NCBI RefSeq assembly: GCF_904848585.1 | Contig: NZ_CAJHCR010000024.1 | Span: 1-64,000 of the forward strand | Direction: 5' to 3' | From: Paraburkholderia kirstenboschensis | GTDB taxonomy: Bacteria > Pseudomonadota > Gammaproteobacteria > Burkholderiales > Burkholderiaceae | DNA length: 64,000 nt | Shown: one piece after another, positions 26,561 to 35,352 of the stretch | Layout of the letters: every line of letters begins with the position of its first letter | Position numbering within the stretch: position 1 is the stretch's first letter | Made by a program: the position numbers and the translations under genes | Notes under the pieces: model-generated | The model's database searches: none | What the model was told of the DNA's origin: nothing | What the model saw: the letters and a program-made list of their open reading frames with translations, nothing else

Positions 26561-27402
26561 GATTGGCTTCGGAAAGTTTCGATTAAGGCGATTCTAAGCG
26601 CCGCCCGGACGAATCGTTCGCTTTCGTTCTCGCCGAATCTTTCGAATAAAACGGGCGGACAACACGATGCAATCGTAACCATAATACTCTCGAGCATTGG
26701 CACCCTCGTTGACCTCTATCGATGTGTGAGTGGATCGGATGCCCGTTGGAATCTGGAAGCGGTCATTAATGTCGAGCTGAGGTGTGCGACCGCTCGGGGT
26801 CGGATGCTGCCCATCGTGGTAGGCAGCGAGCGCCCAAGAGCTGCGACAGCAATGTTTTTACAGACCAGCAGATTTGAGTCGCCACTCCCTCGCGCGAGGG
26901 CGGCAGCAGGAACTGGGCACAGTTCATAACCGTGCTCGATATCATCGGAAGATGGTCCCGAGGTAAAGGTCGTCGAGCCATGATGTTCGAAGAAAGTGAA
27001 GTGACGGTCGCCATTCGGGAATGGTTACGGCGCAAACGTATTGGCATTTCGTCGCCTATGCACCGCAGACTTGCGGGGCAAGATTAAGGAGGACCTTTGC
27101 AGTTTAGCCGTTGCCAATCACGATAGGCAGTGGGCGCGAATGAGCGGATGTTTGGACAAACCCTGCGAAAAATCGCGGTAACAGATCTGGCCACACCGAT
27201 ATGAGCGACGCACCCGCGGTGCCGCACGGCGTGGCACGAGCGGGGAATCGCGCATTGCGGCCACCTCGGGGCTGGGTGTAGCCTGTTTTCCGGTAAAACG
27301 GGCAAGCAGGCCTGCTGCTCAGCGGCAGAACATTGAAGCGCGCCGGTACATAAGTTGCGCATCATCGGTTCCGCCACGCATTGTTCGAAAGAGGGAAACG
27401 TC
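26561..27402. other. 842-bp intergenic region, no gene seen
   Basis: Between the LuxR-type gene (leftward) and cstA (rightward), so it must contain both promoters. No credible reading frame on either strand. A perfect 14-bp palindrome CCCTCGCGCGAGGG lies at 26887-26900, and GTTTTCCGGTAAAAC near 27283 can form a short hairpin. No function can be assigned. Confidence 0.4.
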
Positions 27403-29463
27403 ATGAACAAGCTTGCGTCCATTCTCGTGTGGGGTGTGCTGGCCGCTGTTGGCGCTCTCGCTTTCGCCAGGCTCGCGCTTGGGCGCGGTGAAAGTGTGAA
27501 CGCGGTGTGGCTGGTGACCGCAGCCCTCATCGTGTATTTCATCGCATACCGCTTTTATAGCAAGTTCATTGCCGAACGCGTGCTGCGGCTCGACGATACT
27601 CGCCAGACCCCGGCCGAACGCCACGACGATGGTATGGATTACGTGCCGACTAACAGGTGGGTGCTGTTCGGCCATCATTTCGCCGCAATCGCTGGCGCCG
27701 GTCCTCTGGTCGGTCCGGTGCTGGCAGCGCAGATGGGCTACCTGCCCGGCACGCTATGGATCCTCGCAGGCGTCGTGGTAGCCGGTGCGGTGCAGGATTT
27801 CGTCGTGCTCTTCGCGTCGGTGCGCCGGGACGGCAAATCCCTTGGCGAAATGATCAAGATGGAACTGGGCCCGATTCCAGGCTCGCTGGCTCTGGTCGGC
27901 GTGCTCGCGATCATGATCATCATTCTTGCTGTCCTGAGCCTGGTGGTGGTCAAGGCGCTCACGGCCAGCCCGTGGGGCCTGTTCACCATCGCGGCGACGA
28001 TACCGATCGCGCTGCTGATGGGCGTCTACATGCGCTTCATTCGTCCGGGGCGCGTGGGCGAAGCCTCCCTGTTCGGTGTGGTGCTATTGCTCGTCTCGAT
28101 CGTCCTGGGCAAGACGGTAGCCAGCGATCCCACCTGGGCACCGATCTTTACGTTGACTGGCCCGCAACTGGCGTGGGCCCTGATTCTGTACGGCGCCATC
28201 GCCTCCAGCTTGCCGGTGTGGCTGATGCTTGCTCCGCGCGACTACCTCAGCACGTTCCTGAAGATCGGCACGATCGTGGCTCTCGCGGTGGGCATTTACG
28301 TCGTCGCCCCGGCTCTTTCGATGCCGCAGACCACACGCTTCATCGATGGCACCGGCCCGGTCTTCTCCGGCGCGCTCTTTCCGTTTCTGTTCATTACGAT
28401 CGCCTGCGGAGCGGTCTCGGGGTTTCACGCGCTGATATCTTCCGGCACCACACCGAAGATGATCGAGCGCGAGTCGCATATGCGCCTGATCGGCTTCGGC
28501 GGCATGCTCGCCGAGTCATTCGTCGCAGTCATGGCGCTGACGGCGGCCTGCGTATTGCATCCGGGCATCTACTTCGCCATGAACGCCCCGGCGGCAATTA
28601 TCGGCACCACCGCCGCACAGGCGGCGCAAGTCGTGTCCGGGTGGGGATTCGTCATCACGCCGGAACTAATCAACCAGACAGCCGTGAACATCGGCGAAAC
28701 CAGCATCCTGTCGCGCGCTGGCGGTGCCCCGACGCTCGCCGTAGGCATGGCGCAGATTCTGGGCCATGCCCTCGGCGGCCAAGCCATGGAGGCCTTCTGG
28801 TATCACTTCGCCATCCTGTTCGAGGCGCTGTTTATCCTGACCGCCGTGGACGCCGGCACACGGGTCGGCCGCTTCATGATTCAGGACATGCTAAGCCACG
28901 TCTATCGGCCCCTGGGCAACACCCAGTTACTGCCCGCGAACCTGCTGGGCACCGGTATCTGCGTGGCGGCCTGGGGCTACTTTCTCTATCAGGGCGTAGT
29001 CGACCCGCTGGGTGGCATCAACACCCTTTGGCAGCTTTTCGGCGTGGGCAATCAGATGCTCGCTGGCATCGCTCTGCTGCTCTGCACCAGCGTGCTGGTC
29101 AAGATGAAGCGGGAGCGCTACGTCTGGGTGACACTGGTGCCCACTATGTGGCTCCTGATTACAACGCTCACCGCCGGCGTCCAGAAGATCTTCCACAGCG
29201 ATCCGCGCATCGGCTTCCTTGCGCTGGCGCACAAGTTCAGCGATGCCGCCGCACAGCGGACCGTGCTTGCTCCCGCGAAGTCGCTTGCCGAAATGGAGCG
29301 GGTGGCCTTCAACAACTACCTGGACGCAATGGTCTGCGGGTTCTTTGTCGTGCTGGTAATCGCAATGTGCGTCTTCGCTGTCAAGATCTGCTTGCAGGCG
29401 CGGAGGCAGGCGCAGCCCACCGTCGTCGAGACGCCTGCTGTTGTGCGCGCGCAGGGGACCTGA
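27403..29463 (+). CDS. cstA: CstA-family peptide/pyruvate transporter
   Basis: A 686-residue integral membrane protein with about 16 hydrophobic segments and the CstA signature regions GHHFAAIAGAGPLVGPVLAA, DYLSTFLKIGT, ISSGTTPKMIE, GGAPTLAVGMAQILGH and WQLFGVGNQMLAGIAL. Family members import pyruvate or small peptides under carbon starvation. GAGGGAAACG before ATG 27403 serves as the ribosome site and decides against the upstream in-frame start at 27355. The YbdD-type partner gene follows after 2 bp, the usual pairing. Confidence 0.95.
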   Translation: MNKLASILVWGVLAAVGALAFARLALGRGESVNAVWLVTAALIVYFIAYRFYSKFIAERVLRLDDTRQTPAERHDDGMDYVPTNRWVLFGHHFAAIAGAGPLVGPVLAAQMGYLPGTLWILAGVVVAGAVQDFVVLFASVRRDGKSLGEMIKMELGPIPGSLALVGVLAIMIIILAVLSLVVVKALTASPWGLFTIAATIPIALLMGVYMRFIRPGRVGEASLFGVVLLLVSIVLGKTVASDPTWAPIFTLTGPQLAWALILYGAIASSLPVWLMLAPRDYLSTFLKIGTIVALAVGIYVVAPALSMPQTTRFIDGTGPVFSGALFPFLFITIACGAVSGFHALISSGTTPKMIERESHMRLIGFGGMLAESFVAVMALTAACVLHPGIYFAMNAPAAIIGTTAAQAAQVVSGWGFVITPELINQTAVNIGETSILSRAGGAPTLAVGMAQILGHALGGQAMEAFWYHFAILFEALFILTAVDAGTRVGRFMIQDMLSHVYRPLGNTQLLPANLLGTGICVAAWGYFLYQGVVDPLGGINTLWQLFGVGNQMLAGIALLLCTSVLVKMKRERYVWVTLVPTMWLLITTLTAGVQKIFHSDPRIGFLALAHKFSDAAAQRTVLAPAKSLAEMERVAFNNYLDAMVCGFFVVLVIAMCVFAVKICLQARRQAQPTVVETPAVVRAQGT

Positions 29464-29465
29464 CC

Positions 29466-29735
29466 ATGAAAACGATCTTCAATGGCAAACTTGTGGCGAT
29501 GCCGGGAAAGGGCACGTACAACCGTCCCGGCAGCACTGCACTTGCGACACGGCTCTCGAAACTTGCGCGCACCATGCGCGGAGCGTGCATGCAGATGTTC
29601 GGCATGCCCGACTATGAACGCTATGTCGAGCACATGGCCTCCCGTCATCCGTGCGATCCGCTGATGTCGCGCGGCGAGTTCTTCACTTGGGCCGTCGATC
29701 GGAAATACTATCGCAACGGACCGAGATGCTGTTAG
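29466..29735 (+). CDS. YbdD/YjiX family small protein
   Basis: An 89-residue protein of PF04328 type. The body MRGACMQMFGMPDYERYVEH, then HPCDPLMSRGEFFTWAVDRKY and RNGPRCC is characteristic; the N-terminus is about 20 residues longer than in the E. coli protein. Such proteins are needed with CstA/BtsT-type transporters for pyruvate uptake. It starts 3 bases after the cstA stop and is surely co-transcribed. Confidence 0.9.
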   Translation: MKTIFNGKLVAMPGKGTYNRPGSTALATRLSKLARTMRGACMQMFGMPDYERYVEHMASRHPCDPLMSRGEFFTWAVDRKYYRNGPRCC

Positions 29736-30082
29736 CCCGGCCCGCGTCCTCTGTATGGCCATCCTCTTTTGCAGAGAACGCGCGAGTTGATTTCTAGACG
29801 CGGCGGGAGCGAGATCACCTCACTCATGCTTCCCGTTGCCCGCTTTTGCGAGGCTGGGTCGATGGACCGATCGCCAGCTTCCCAGCTCGGCCATCAAGAG
29901 GCGTTCGTCCTTCCCACGACCGGGACGTTCCAACGTCGCTCAGCGTTGATACAGGCCACTCGACCGCGCGTCTCGGGCTTAAAATGGGACCTTGGAAAGC
30001 AACGGCTACAACGGTACGGCAACCGGTCAATGCAGTACCGCAGCAGACGTGTCCGTTCAATGGTTCGAACCGGAGGCGAAAG

Positions 30083-30610
30083 ATGATCCCGAGCCGCAAA
30101 GCCGCCGCGCTGGTGCTTCTCGCTGCATTGTCGCTGCCCATGGATGACGTACACGCGCAACACGCTGACCAGCAAATCGCCGCCATCCTCATGGTCGCGA
30201 ATCGAGCCGAAATCGAGGCGGGCAACCTCGCGCAAAGCCGAAGCCAGAGAAGAAGCATCCGGAATTTCGCTGGAAAAATGATCGCAGAACACCGGGACTT
30301 GTATCAATCAGCCGTCGAATTGACGCAGAGGCAGATGCTTTACCCCGAAAATAGTAGGATGAGCGAGGCGTTCCGAAACGAAGGGGATGACAACCTCGCC
30401 AGGTTGAATGCGGCCGATGGGTACGCGTTCGACGGAGACTACCTCTATCAGGAGATCACATATCACCAGCGACTGGTTCATGCGGTGGACAACACGCTGC
30501 TTCCCGCCGCGAAGAACGCGGAACTGAAGGCGCTGCTCGTCAGAGCCCGCGTGATTTTCATCTTGCATCTCGACCATGCGATTCGACTGCAATCGGCACG
30601 GGTCTGGTAA
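30083..30610 (+). CDS. DUF4142 exported protein
   Basis: A 175-residue protein with a signal peptide (MIPSRKAAALVLLAALSLPM ... VHAQ) and a helical DUF4142 domain: ILMVANRAEIEAGNLAQSRS, FAGKMIAEHRDLYQSA, ending in DHAIRLQSARVW. Members are periplasmic, ferritin-like four-helix proteins of unknown role. CGGAGG at 30071-30076 supports ATG 30083. It has no obvious operon partner. Confidence 0.8.
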   Translation: MIPSRKAAALVLLAALSLPMDDVHAQHADQQIAAILMVANRAEIEAGNLAQSRSQRRSIRNFAGKMIAEHRDLYQSAVELTQRQMLYPENSRMSEAFRNEGDDNLARLNAADGYAFDGDYLYQEITYHQRLVHAVDNTLLPAAKNAELKALLVRARVIFILHLDHAIRLQSARVW

Positions 30611-30628
30611 TCCCCAGGTGATTCGGGT

Positions 30629-30726
30629 GAGCCAGCCTCGCTTGCGGGTGCACCTTCGTTGATGCCGACAATGCCGGCCTCGAGCTGATGTGCGACGCGC
30701 TCGATACTGCGCGCGTCCCGATGCAT
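30629..30726 (-). pseudogene. aldehyde dehydrogenase (GabD-like) C-terminal fragment
   Basis: About 32 codons read RDARSIERVAHQLEAGIVGI and NEGAPASEAG, which resembles the end of succinate-semialdehyde dehydrogenases (RVxEALExGMVGINEGxxSxE). The catalytic domain is missing and the frame decays after SEAGSPES. It is gene debris. Confidence 0.5.
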
Positions 30727-30786
30727 TTCAGGCGGCGTCCGCCGATCAGGTAGCGCCCAGGCACACTTTCTGCGCAGCCGAGACCA

Positions 30787-30888
30787 ACGAATTTCACTGC
30801 GGAGCATGTCATGCCGGCCCGGATGAAGGCATTCGTCAACTTTGCGACGGAATACATGGCAACGGTGCTCAAGCCTCGCACGCAGTGA
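30787..30888 (+). pseudogene. LysR-type regulator C-terminal fragment
   Basis: The last ~33 codons of a frame read FTAEHVMPARMKAFVNFATE and YMATVLKPRTQ before a stop, resembling the end of LysR substrate-binding domains (LPxRVRAFIDFLxE). No N-terminal helix-turn-helix is present upstream. It is a short remnant next to the IS91 element. Confidence 0.45.
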
Positions 30889-31028
30889 CGACACCTCCCC
30901 TAGCTGCGGCGACGTGCAGATTCCGTCGGTGAGCGACCGAGGCGGCCGGTGCGCCCCTCGGCGAATGGCCGTTGTAGCTAAGGAAGCGCCGCTAGAATCC
31001 TCCCGACCAAACGGCCGTGTCGGGTCGA

Positions 31029-31175
31029 CCGGAGCCGGTCGGCGTCGGACCGGCTCCGGCCAGGGGACTAAACCGCTCGCGCGGTATGCACTCCGTTTGA
31101 ACGCGGTGGTTCTTCATAGGAAACTCAGCCGGTTTCCTATGTTGAGCAATGAGGCACTCCGCCTCGTTGCTCAAC
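31029..31175. repeat. three successive hairpins at IS91 left side
   Basis: CCGGAGCCGG (31029-31038) pairs with CCGGCTCCGG (31050-31059). CATAGGAAAC (31115-31124) pairs perfectly with GTTTCCTATG (31132-31141). GTTGAGCAATGAGGC (31141-31155) pairs with 31161-31175 with a single G-T. The last one ends 12 bp before the recombinase ATG, so it could limit translation or mark an IS end. Confidence 0.6.
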
Positions 31176-31187
31176 AGGAGCCCAGCC

Positions 31188-32063
31188 ATGACTACCCCCA
31201 GCCAGGGCATCAGTCCGCTACGCCAGCGCATGATGGACGACATGCGCATGCGCCGCCTCGCGCCAGCCACGCAAGCCAACTATCTTCGTGTGGTTCGAGA
31301 GTTCACCGTCTTTCTCGGTCGCTCGCCTGACACCGCCACCGTCGAGGACCTGCGGCGCTATCAGCTACATCTGGTTGACCGCGGTGTGTCGCCGATTTCC
31401 CTGAACGCGGCGATTACCGGATTGAAGTTCTTCTTTGTCACCACGCTCGGTCAAGGGGAGGTGATGGCGAAGATGCGTCCGATTTATCTTCCGCGTACCT
31501 TGCCCGTCATACTCAGCCGCGACGAAGTGGGTCGGCTGATCGCGGCGGCCAGTAACCTCAAGCATCAGACCGCGCTCGCAGTAGCCTATGGCACAGGACT
31601 ACGTGCCAGCGAGGTGGTGGCCCTGAAGGTCGGAGACGTCGACAGCCAGCGCATGACGCTGCGCGTTGAACAGGGTAAAGGTCAGAAGGACCGCTACGCG
31701 ATGCTGTCCCCGGTGCTGCTTGAGCGCCTGCGGGTCTGGTGGCGAGTGGCCCGGGCGCAGGGCAAGATGCTCGACGGCGGCTGGCTGTTTCCCGGGCTCG
31801 ACCCGATTGAATCGCTCAGCACCCGTCAACTCAATCGGGTGGTCCATGCGGCCGCCGAGGCCGCTGGAATCGACAAGCGTGTGTCCATGCACACCTTGCG
31901 CCATAGCTTTGCCACCCATCTACTGGAACAGAAGGTCGATATCCGCGTGATTCAGGTCATGCTTGGGCACAAGAAGCTCGAGACCACAGCGCTTTATGCC
32001 CAGGTCGCCACCGATATTCTGCGTGAGGTGGTCAGCCCTCTCGATGGTCTGGATCCTGCGTAG
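31188..32063 (+). CDS. IS91-associated tyrosine recombinase (XerD-like)
   Basis: A 291-residue integrase. An N-terminal SAM-like domain (RLAPATQANYLRVVREFTVF) precedes a catalytic domain with GTGLRASEVVALKVGDVD (Arg), SMHTLRHSFATHLLEQ (His-x-x-Arg), MLGHKKLETTALYAQV (His and the nucleophile Tyr). ACAGGAG precedes ATG 31188. It sits 9 bp before the Y1 transposase gene; such pairs occur in IS91 relatives, where the recombinase may resolve intermediates. Confidence 0.92.
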   Translation: MTTPSQGISPLRQRMMDDMRMRRLAPATQANYLRVVREFTVFLGRSPDTATVEDLRRYQLHLVDRGVSPISLNAAITGLKFFFVTTLGQGEVMAKMRPIYLPRTLPVILSRDEVGRLIAAASNLKHQTALAVAYGTGLRASEVVALKVGDVDSQRMTLRVEQGKGQKDRYAMLSPVLLERLRVWWRVARAQGKMLDGGWLFPGLDPIESLSTRQLNRVVHAAAEAAGIDKRVSMHTLRHSFATHLLEQKVDIRVIQVMLGHKKLETTALYAQVATDILREVVSPLDGLDPA

Positions 32064-32072
32064 ATAGCCGTC

Positions 32073-33260
32073 GTGGCGCATTGCGCGCTCGAGGTAGCCG
32101 ACGTCTTTCGCTCTCTTGGTCCAGCGTGGCGCCAATCCGCTCACCTGAACCTCGGGCAACTGAAGGTGATGTCAGCGATCGAACAGTGCCGCAGCGCGGC
32201 GCTGGGAGGGCACGTGCTGCGTTGCCAGGGATGCGCCAGGATCGAGATCGCCTACAACTCGTGCCGCAACAGACATTGTCCGAGGTGTCAGGCTACCGCT
32301 GCGCGCCGGTGGCTCGAAGCGCGTGAGGCCGATCTTCTGCCCGTCGAGTACTACCACGTAGTCTTTACGCTGCCGGCTGCGATCAGCGCGATTGCGTACT
32401 ACAACAAGGCCGTCATCTACGGGCTGCTGTTCGATATCGCGGCCGAGACATTGCGCACCATCGCCGCCGATCCGAAGCATCTCGGGGCACAGATCGGTGC
32501 CACTCTCGTGTTGCATACCTGGGGCTCCGCGCTCACGCATCATCCCCACGTGCATGGCATCGTTCCCGGTGGTGGGCTGGCGCCGGACCGAAGCAGGTGG
32601 GTAGCGTGCAAGCCAGGCTTCTTCCTTCCGGTGCACGTGCTCTCGCGCCTGTTCCGGCGACGCTTCCTCGAGGAGCTGGAAGCGATCTATCGCCGCGGCC
32701 AGTTGCGCTTCTTCGGCGAATACGCCGGGCTCAACAATATGGCAGCCTTTGCCGGGTGGCTTGCGCCAATGCGTACATGTGAGTGGGTGGTATACGCCAA
32801 ACGCCCGTTTGCAGGGCCCAAAGCAGTGCTCGCCTATCTGTCACGCTATACCCACCGGGTGGCGATCTCCAGCCAACGCCTGGTCGCGCTCGACGAACAT
32901 GGCGTCACCTTCCGCTGGAAGGACTACCGCGTAGACGGACGCACACGTAACAAGACCATGACGCTCCAGGCAGATGAGTTCGTGCGCCGGTTCCTGCTGC
33001 ACGTGCTGCCTGGCGGCTTCCACCGCATCCGCCACTACGGTCTGCTCGCGAACCCATCGCGGCGCGGGAATCTCGCGACGATACGCGAGTTGCTGGACGT
33101 CGCGCCTAACAGTGTCGGCCTCAGTGCCAACGTCGTATCCACCGTGGAGATACCGCCAACCTTCGTTTGCCGGCACTGCGGTTCGCCAATGATCATCATC
33201 GACATACTCCAGCGCAGCAGACCTATCCGGGCGCCGCCTGTCGAGTGGGTCCACGCATGA
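32073..33260 (+). CDS. IS91-family transposase (HUH Y1)
   Basis: A 395-residue rolling-circle transposase starting at GTG 32073. An N-terminal zinc finger CQGCARIEIAYNSCRNRHCPRC is followed by the HUH motif HHPHVHGIVPGG around residue 155 and the nucleophile tyrosine in AYLSRYTHRVAIS near residue 255. A C-terminal CRHCG remains. It appears intact. Confidence 0.93.
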   Translation: MAHCALEVADVFRSLGPAWRQSAHLNLGQLKVMSAIEQCRSAALGGHVLRCQGCARIEIAYNSCRNRHCPRCQATAARRWLEAREADLLPVEYYHVVFTLPAAISAIAYYNKAVIYGLLFDIAAETLRTIAADPKHLGAQIGATLVLHTWGSALTHHPHVHGIVPGGGLAPDRSRWVACKPGFFLPVHVLSRLFRRRFLEELEAIYRRGQLRFFGEYAGLNNMAAFAGWLAPMRTCEWVVYAKRPFAGPKAVLAYLSRYTHRVAISSQRLVALDEHGVTFRWKDYRVDGRTRNKTMTLQADEFVRRFLLHVLPGGFHRIRHYGLLANPSRRGNLATIRELLDVAPNSVGLSANVVSTVEIPPTFVCRHCGSPMIIIDILQRSRPIRAPPVEWVHA

Positions 33261-33537
33261 ACACCATCGTGTCAGGATGCACAATCCGACTGTCGGCTCT
33301 TCGGCAACGAGAGCCAATAGCAGACCCCTGTGCCTATCGATCCAAACAGGCAGTCTGGCGCTGGCCGGGTCGGCGCGATGACAACCCACCGCTGTGCCGT
33401 CCCCGCGATCATGCCTGTCTAACCTCAGATTTATCCGCGTTCATATCCACCATGCCCTCAACGTGATCGAACAAATCGCCATAGCGGTGAAACGTTCAGA
33501 CCATGCCGGAACACTCCGCGGTTTCCTCCCTTGGGGC

Positions 33538-33607
33538 TTGTAGGACGCCTGCCCGCTGGCGTCGGGGCGAGTTGACGCGTCGAAGGATGAGGGCAGGCGT
33601 CCTACAA
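33538..33607. repeat. 17-bp perfect inverted repeat
   Basis: TTGTAGGACGCCTGCCC at 33538-33554 is exactly complementary to 33591-33607, with 36 bases between. It may be the right (oriIS-like) end of the IS91 element, since CAAG occurs a few bases later, or a transcription terminator. The stretch 33261-33537 before it contains no gene I can support. Confidence 0.7.
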
Positions 33608-33776
33608 CCCTAAACAAGACCGGCCAGTCGCCGATGCGGTCACGGGGTCATTCGAACGTCGCATGTGGCCCGGCAAGCTGCCGTTCGATCCGCGGATGCG
33701 TGTGCTCGTCGCACGCCACTTCGGTGAGCACTGACCTACAATATAAGCATGGTTGCGACCTGATAAGGAGGCTGCC

Positions 33777-33935
33777 ATGACCCAGTCTATGATCTCCTTC
33801 GTTGTCGGCTTGGCGGTCTTGTTGGTCGCCGGGTTCATGGTGGCGCAACGGCACAGGCACGATCACCCAGAAGAGGGGATGGTCCAGTGGCTTGATTCAC
33901 ACCATATGGGTTGGATACACCGGCACAAACATTGA
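33777..33935 (+). CDS. small membrane protein, histidine-rich tail
   Basis: A 52-residue protein with a strong ribosome site (AAGGAGG at about 33764-33770) and one membrane segment (MISFVVGLAVLLVAGFMVA) followed by a His-rich tail QRHRHDHPEEGMVQWLDSHH and HRHKH. A possible metal-binding tail is suggested by nine histidines. No family is recognised. A short unassigned frame just upstream (33620-33735) ends RMRVLVARHFGEH and may be the tail of a lost gene. Confidence 0.6.
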   Translation: MTQSMISFVVGLAVLLVAGFMVAQRHRHDHPEEGMVQWLDSHHMGWIHRHKH

Positions 33936-34138
33936 TGTCGCGCCGCACAATAAAGAGCCCCACAGCGATAGGGGTTTCGTGCGATATATCGCAAATTACG
34001 ATCAGCGGCAGCGCTTTTACCAGTAGTGATGCACTTTCCCGACATGAGCTGCGCTCCGATTTCCGTTGCGACCCGCGCATAGCGCACCAATCACCGGCCG
34101 CCGTCACGGATGGCCCTTGCACCGCGAAAACCGATGCC

Positions 34139-34303
34139 ATGCCGACTTACCAATACCGTTGCGAAAAGTGCCGCGAGACGTTCGAACACGTTGAACATCT
34201 CGCCGAGCATGAAGCCGCCCATCCGCACTGCCCCAAGTGCGGAAGCGAACAGGTTCAACATATACCCACGCCGTTTGTCGCAAAGACGTCGAGAAAGAGC
34301 TGA
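34139..34303 (+). CDS. FmdB-family zinc-ribbon protein
   Basis: A 54-residue protein beginning MPTYQYRCEKCRETFEHVEH and continuing HPHCPKCGSEQVQHIP, with two CxxC pairs forming the putative regulatory zinc ribbon of the FmdB family. Function is unknown beyond zinc binding. The start ATG 34139 is fixed by the family N-terminus MPxYxYRC. Confidence 0.8.
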   Translation: MPTYQYRCEKCRETFEHVEHLAEHEAAHPHCPKCGSEQVQHIPTPFVAKTSRKS

Positions 34304-34668
34304 GCTCTGCCCACATCAATTCGCTTTTTGGTGCGGTGACACCTTCCCAAACGAATGACGTCTGCGCGGTGGATGTGTTGCCGCGTACAAAACTTGTGCG
34401 CGAGCTAAACGTGACCGAGTTCGGCCAAAGACGGGCGCCAGCAGCTGCTCCGGAGCTACCCGATCTGTTTCGGGTGAACGATCCGAGCTTATGGAAACTT
34501 GGGCCGCGTGAGATATGCGCACGGTGGTAGTCGTAGATCGGCCACATGAAGAGACGGTCGAAAGACCTTGACGAACGGCCGAAGTTCGGGACGTAACGCA
34601 GCAGCCAACGTATCAGAGCCCCGTCGAAAAGTACTCTCAGCTCGCGTTTGTGATGGGTCAGTCTGACG
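34304..34668. other. 365-bp region, no recognised gene
   Basis: Open frames exist on both strands but none shows a family, a ribosome site or a plausible composition. It separates the rightward zinc-ribbon gene from the leftward Cache gene, so terminators may be present, but no hairpin with a T-run was found. Confidence 0.3.
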
Positions 34669-35157
34669 CTACTCAAAATAGAAGCCCGATCCGACCAAGC
34701 CTGGGACTTCATCGATCTTCGCCTCCTTCACGTAGGTCCATTTCCTCGATGGTTGGGTCTGCCCGGGTTTCGGGAACATATAGTCGACCCATCCCGATCC
34801 TTTGGTTTGGGCCGTCCAAATCATGGCGTCATGAAACAACTTACCATCGACGTCCTTTTGACCGGTTACCTTGGTCCCTTCACGGGCTGGGAAGGCAGGA
34901 TTTAACAGTACATTCGACTCCATGTCGTAGACGAATAGATATGTGTCATCGTGGAACCACTCGGAGCCCTTCACTCTGAACTCGGAAAAAGCCGCCTTAC
35001 CTTTACTGTCAATCAGAGTTGCGGCTTTGTTTACTAGCGCTTCGACCAGTTTTGTTTTCTCGGACGGCGGGGGAGATGACTGGGCAAATATGGGCGACGC
35101 GGCACCAAGCAAGCCTACCAAGAGCAAGAGGCCAATCAAGAAGGGCTTCGTTTTCAT
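34669..35157 (-). CDS. periplasmic single-Cache-domain protein
   Basis: A 162-residue exported protein: signal peptide MKTKPFLIGLLLLVGLLGAA ... PIFAQ, then a sCache_2-type domain (VEALVNKAATLIDSKGKAAF, WFHDDTYLFVYDMESNVLLN, VDGKLFHDAMIW, GSGWVDYMFPKPG). In chemoreceptors and kinases this domain binds small ligands; here it stands alone and could be a soluble ligand-binding protein. ATG 35157 begins the signal peptide. The 35158-35352 gap has no gene. Confidence 0.8.
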   Translation of the reverse strand: MKTKPFLIGLLLLVGLLGAASPIFAQSSPPPSEKTKLVEALVNKAATLIDSKGKAAFSEFRVKGSEWFHDDTYLFVYDMESNVLLNPAFPAREGTKVTGQKDVDGKLFHDAMIWTAQTKGSGWVDYMFPKPGQTQPSRKWTYVKEAKIDEVPGLVGSGFYFE

Positions 35158-35352
35158 GGCGTTGTCTCCGGCCGCTGACTGCGACGCTCTTGAGCCGCAA
35201 AGCAAGCTTTCCGCCGACGGTTCTATTCTTCGTATGGGGGCGAGTCGCGTTCCGTTTTATTCTCACGCCAATACGTTTGGTTCGCCGTGCATTGATAAGG
35301 AAAACGAGAACTATGTGTGACGTTCAATCGCCGGGCGCATGAGGTTCTCGCT

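Larger units (their letters stand above)
31029..33607 (+). mobile_element. IS91-family element with tyrosine recombinase and Y1 transposase
   Basis: Two adjacent genes, a XerD-like recombinase and an HUH/Y1 transposase, form the usual two-gene arrangement of this IS91 branch. Hairpins occur upstream (31029-31059, 31115-31141, 31141-31175) and a 17-bp inverted repeat lies downstream (33538-33607); CAAG, a tetranucleotide favoured as an IS91 target, follows at 33614. Exact ends cannot be fixed by eye, so the limits given are approximate. Confidence 0.7.

Noticed and set aside
27657..29735. 692-codon frame overlapping cstA
   Set aside because: A shifted-frame shadow of cstA that only becomes meaningful at its end, where it runs into the real YbdD-type gene starting at 29466.
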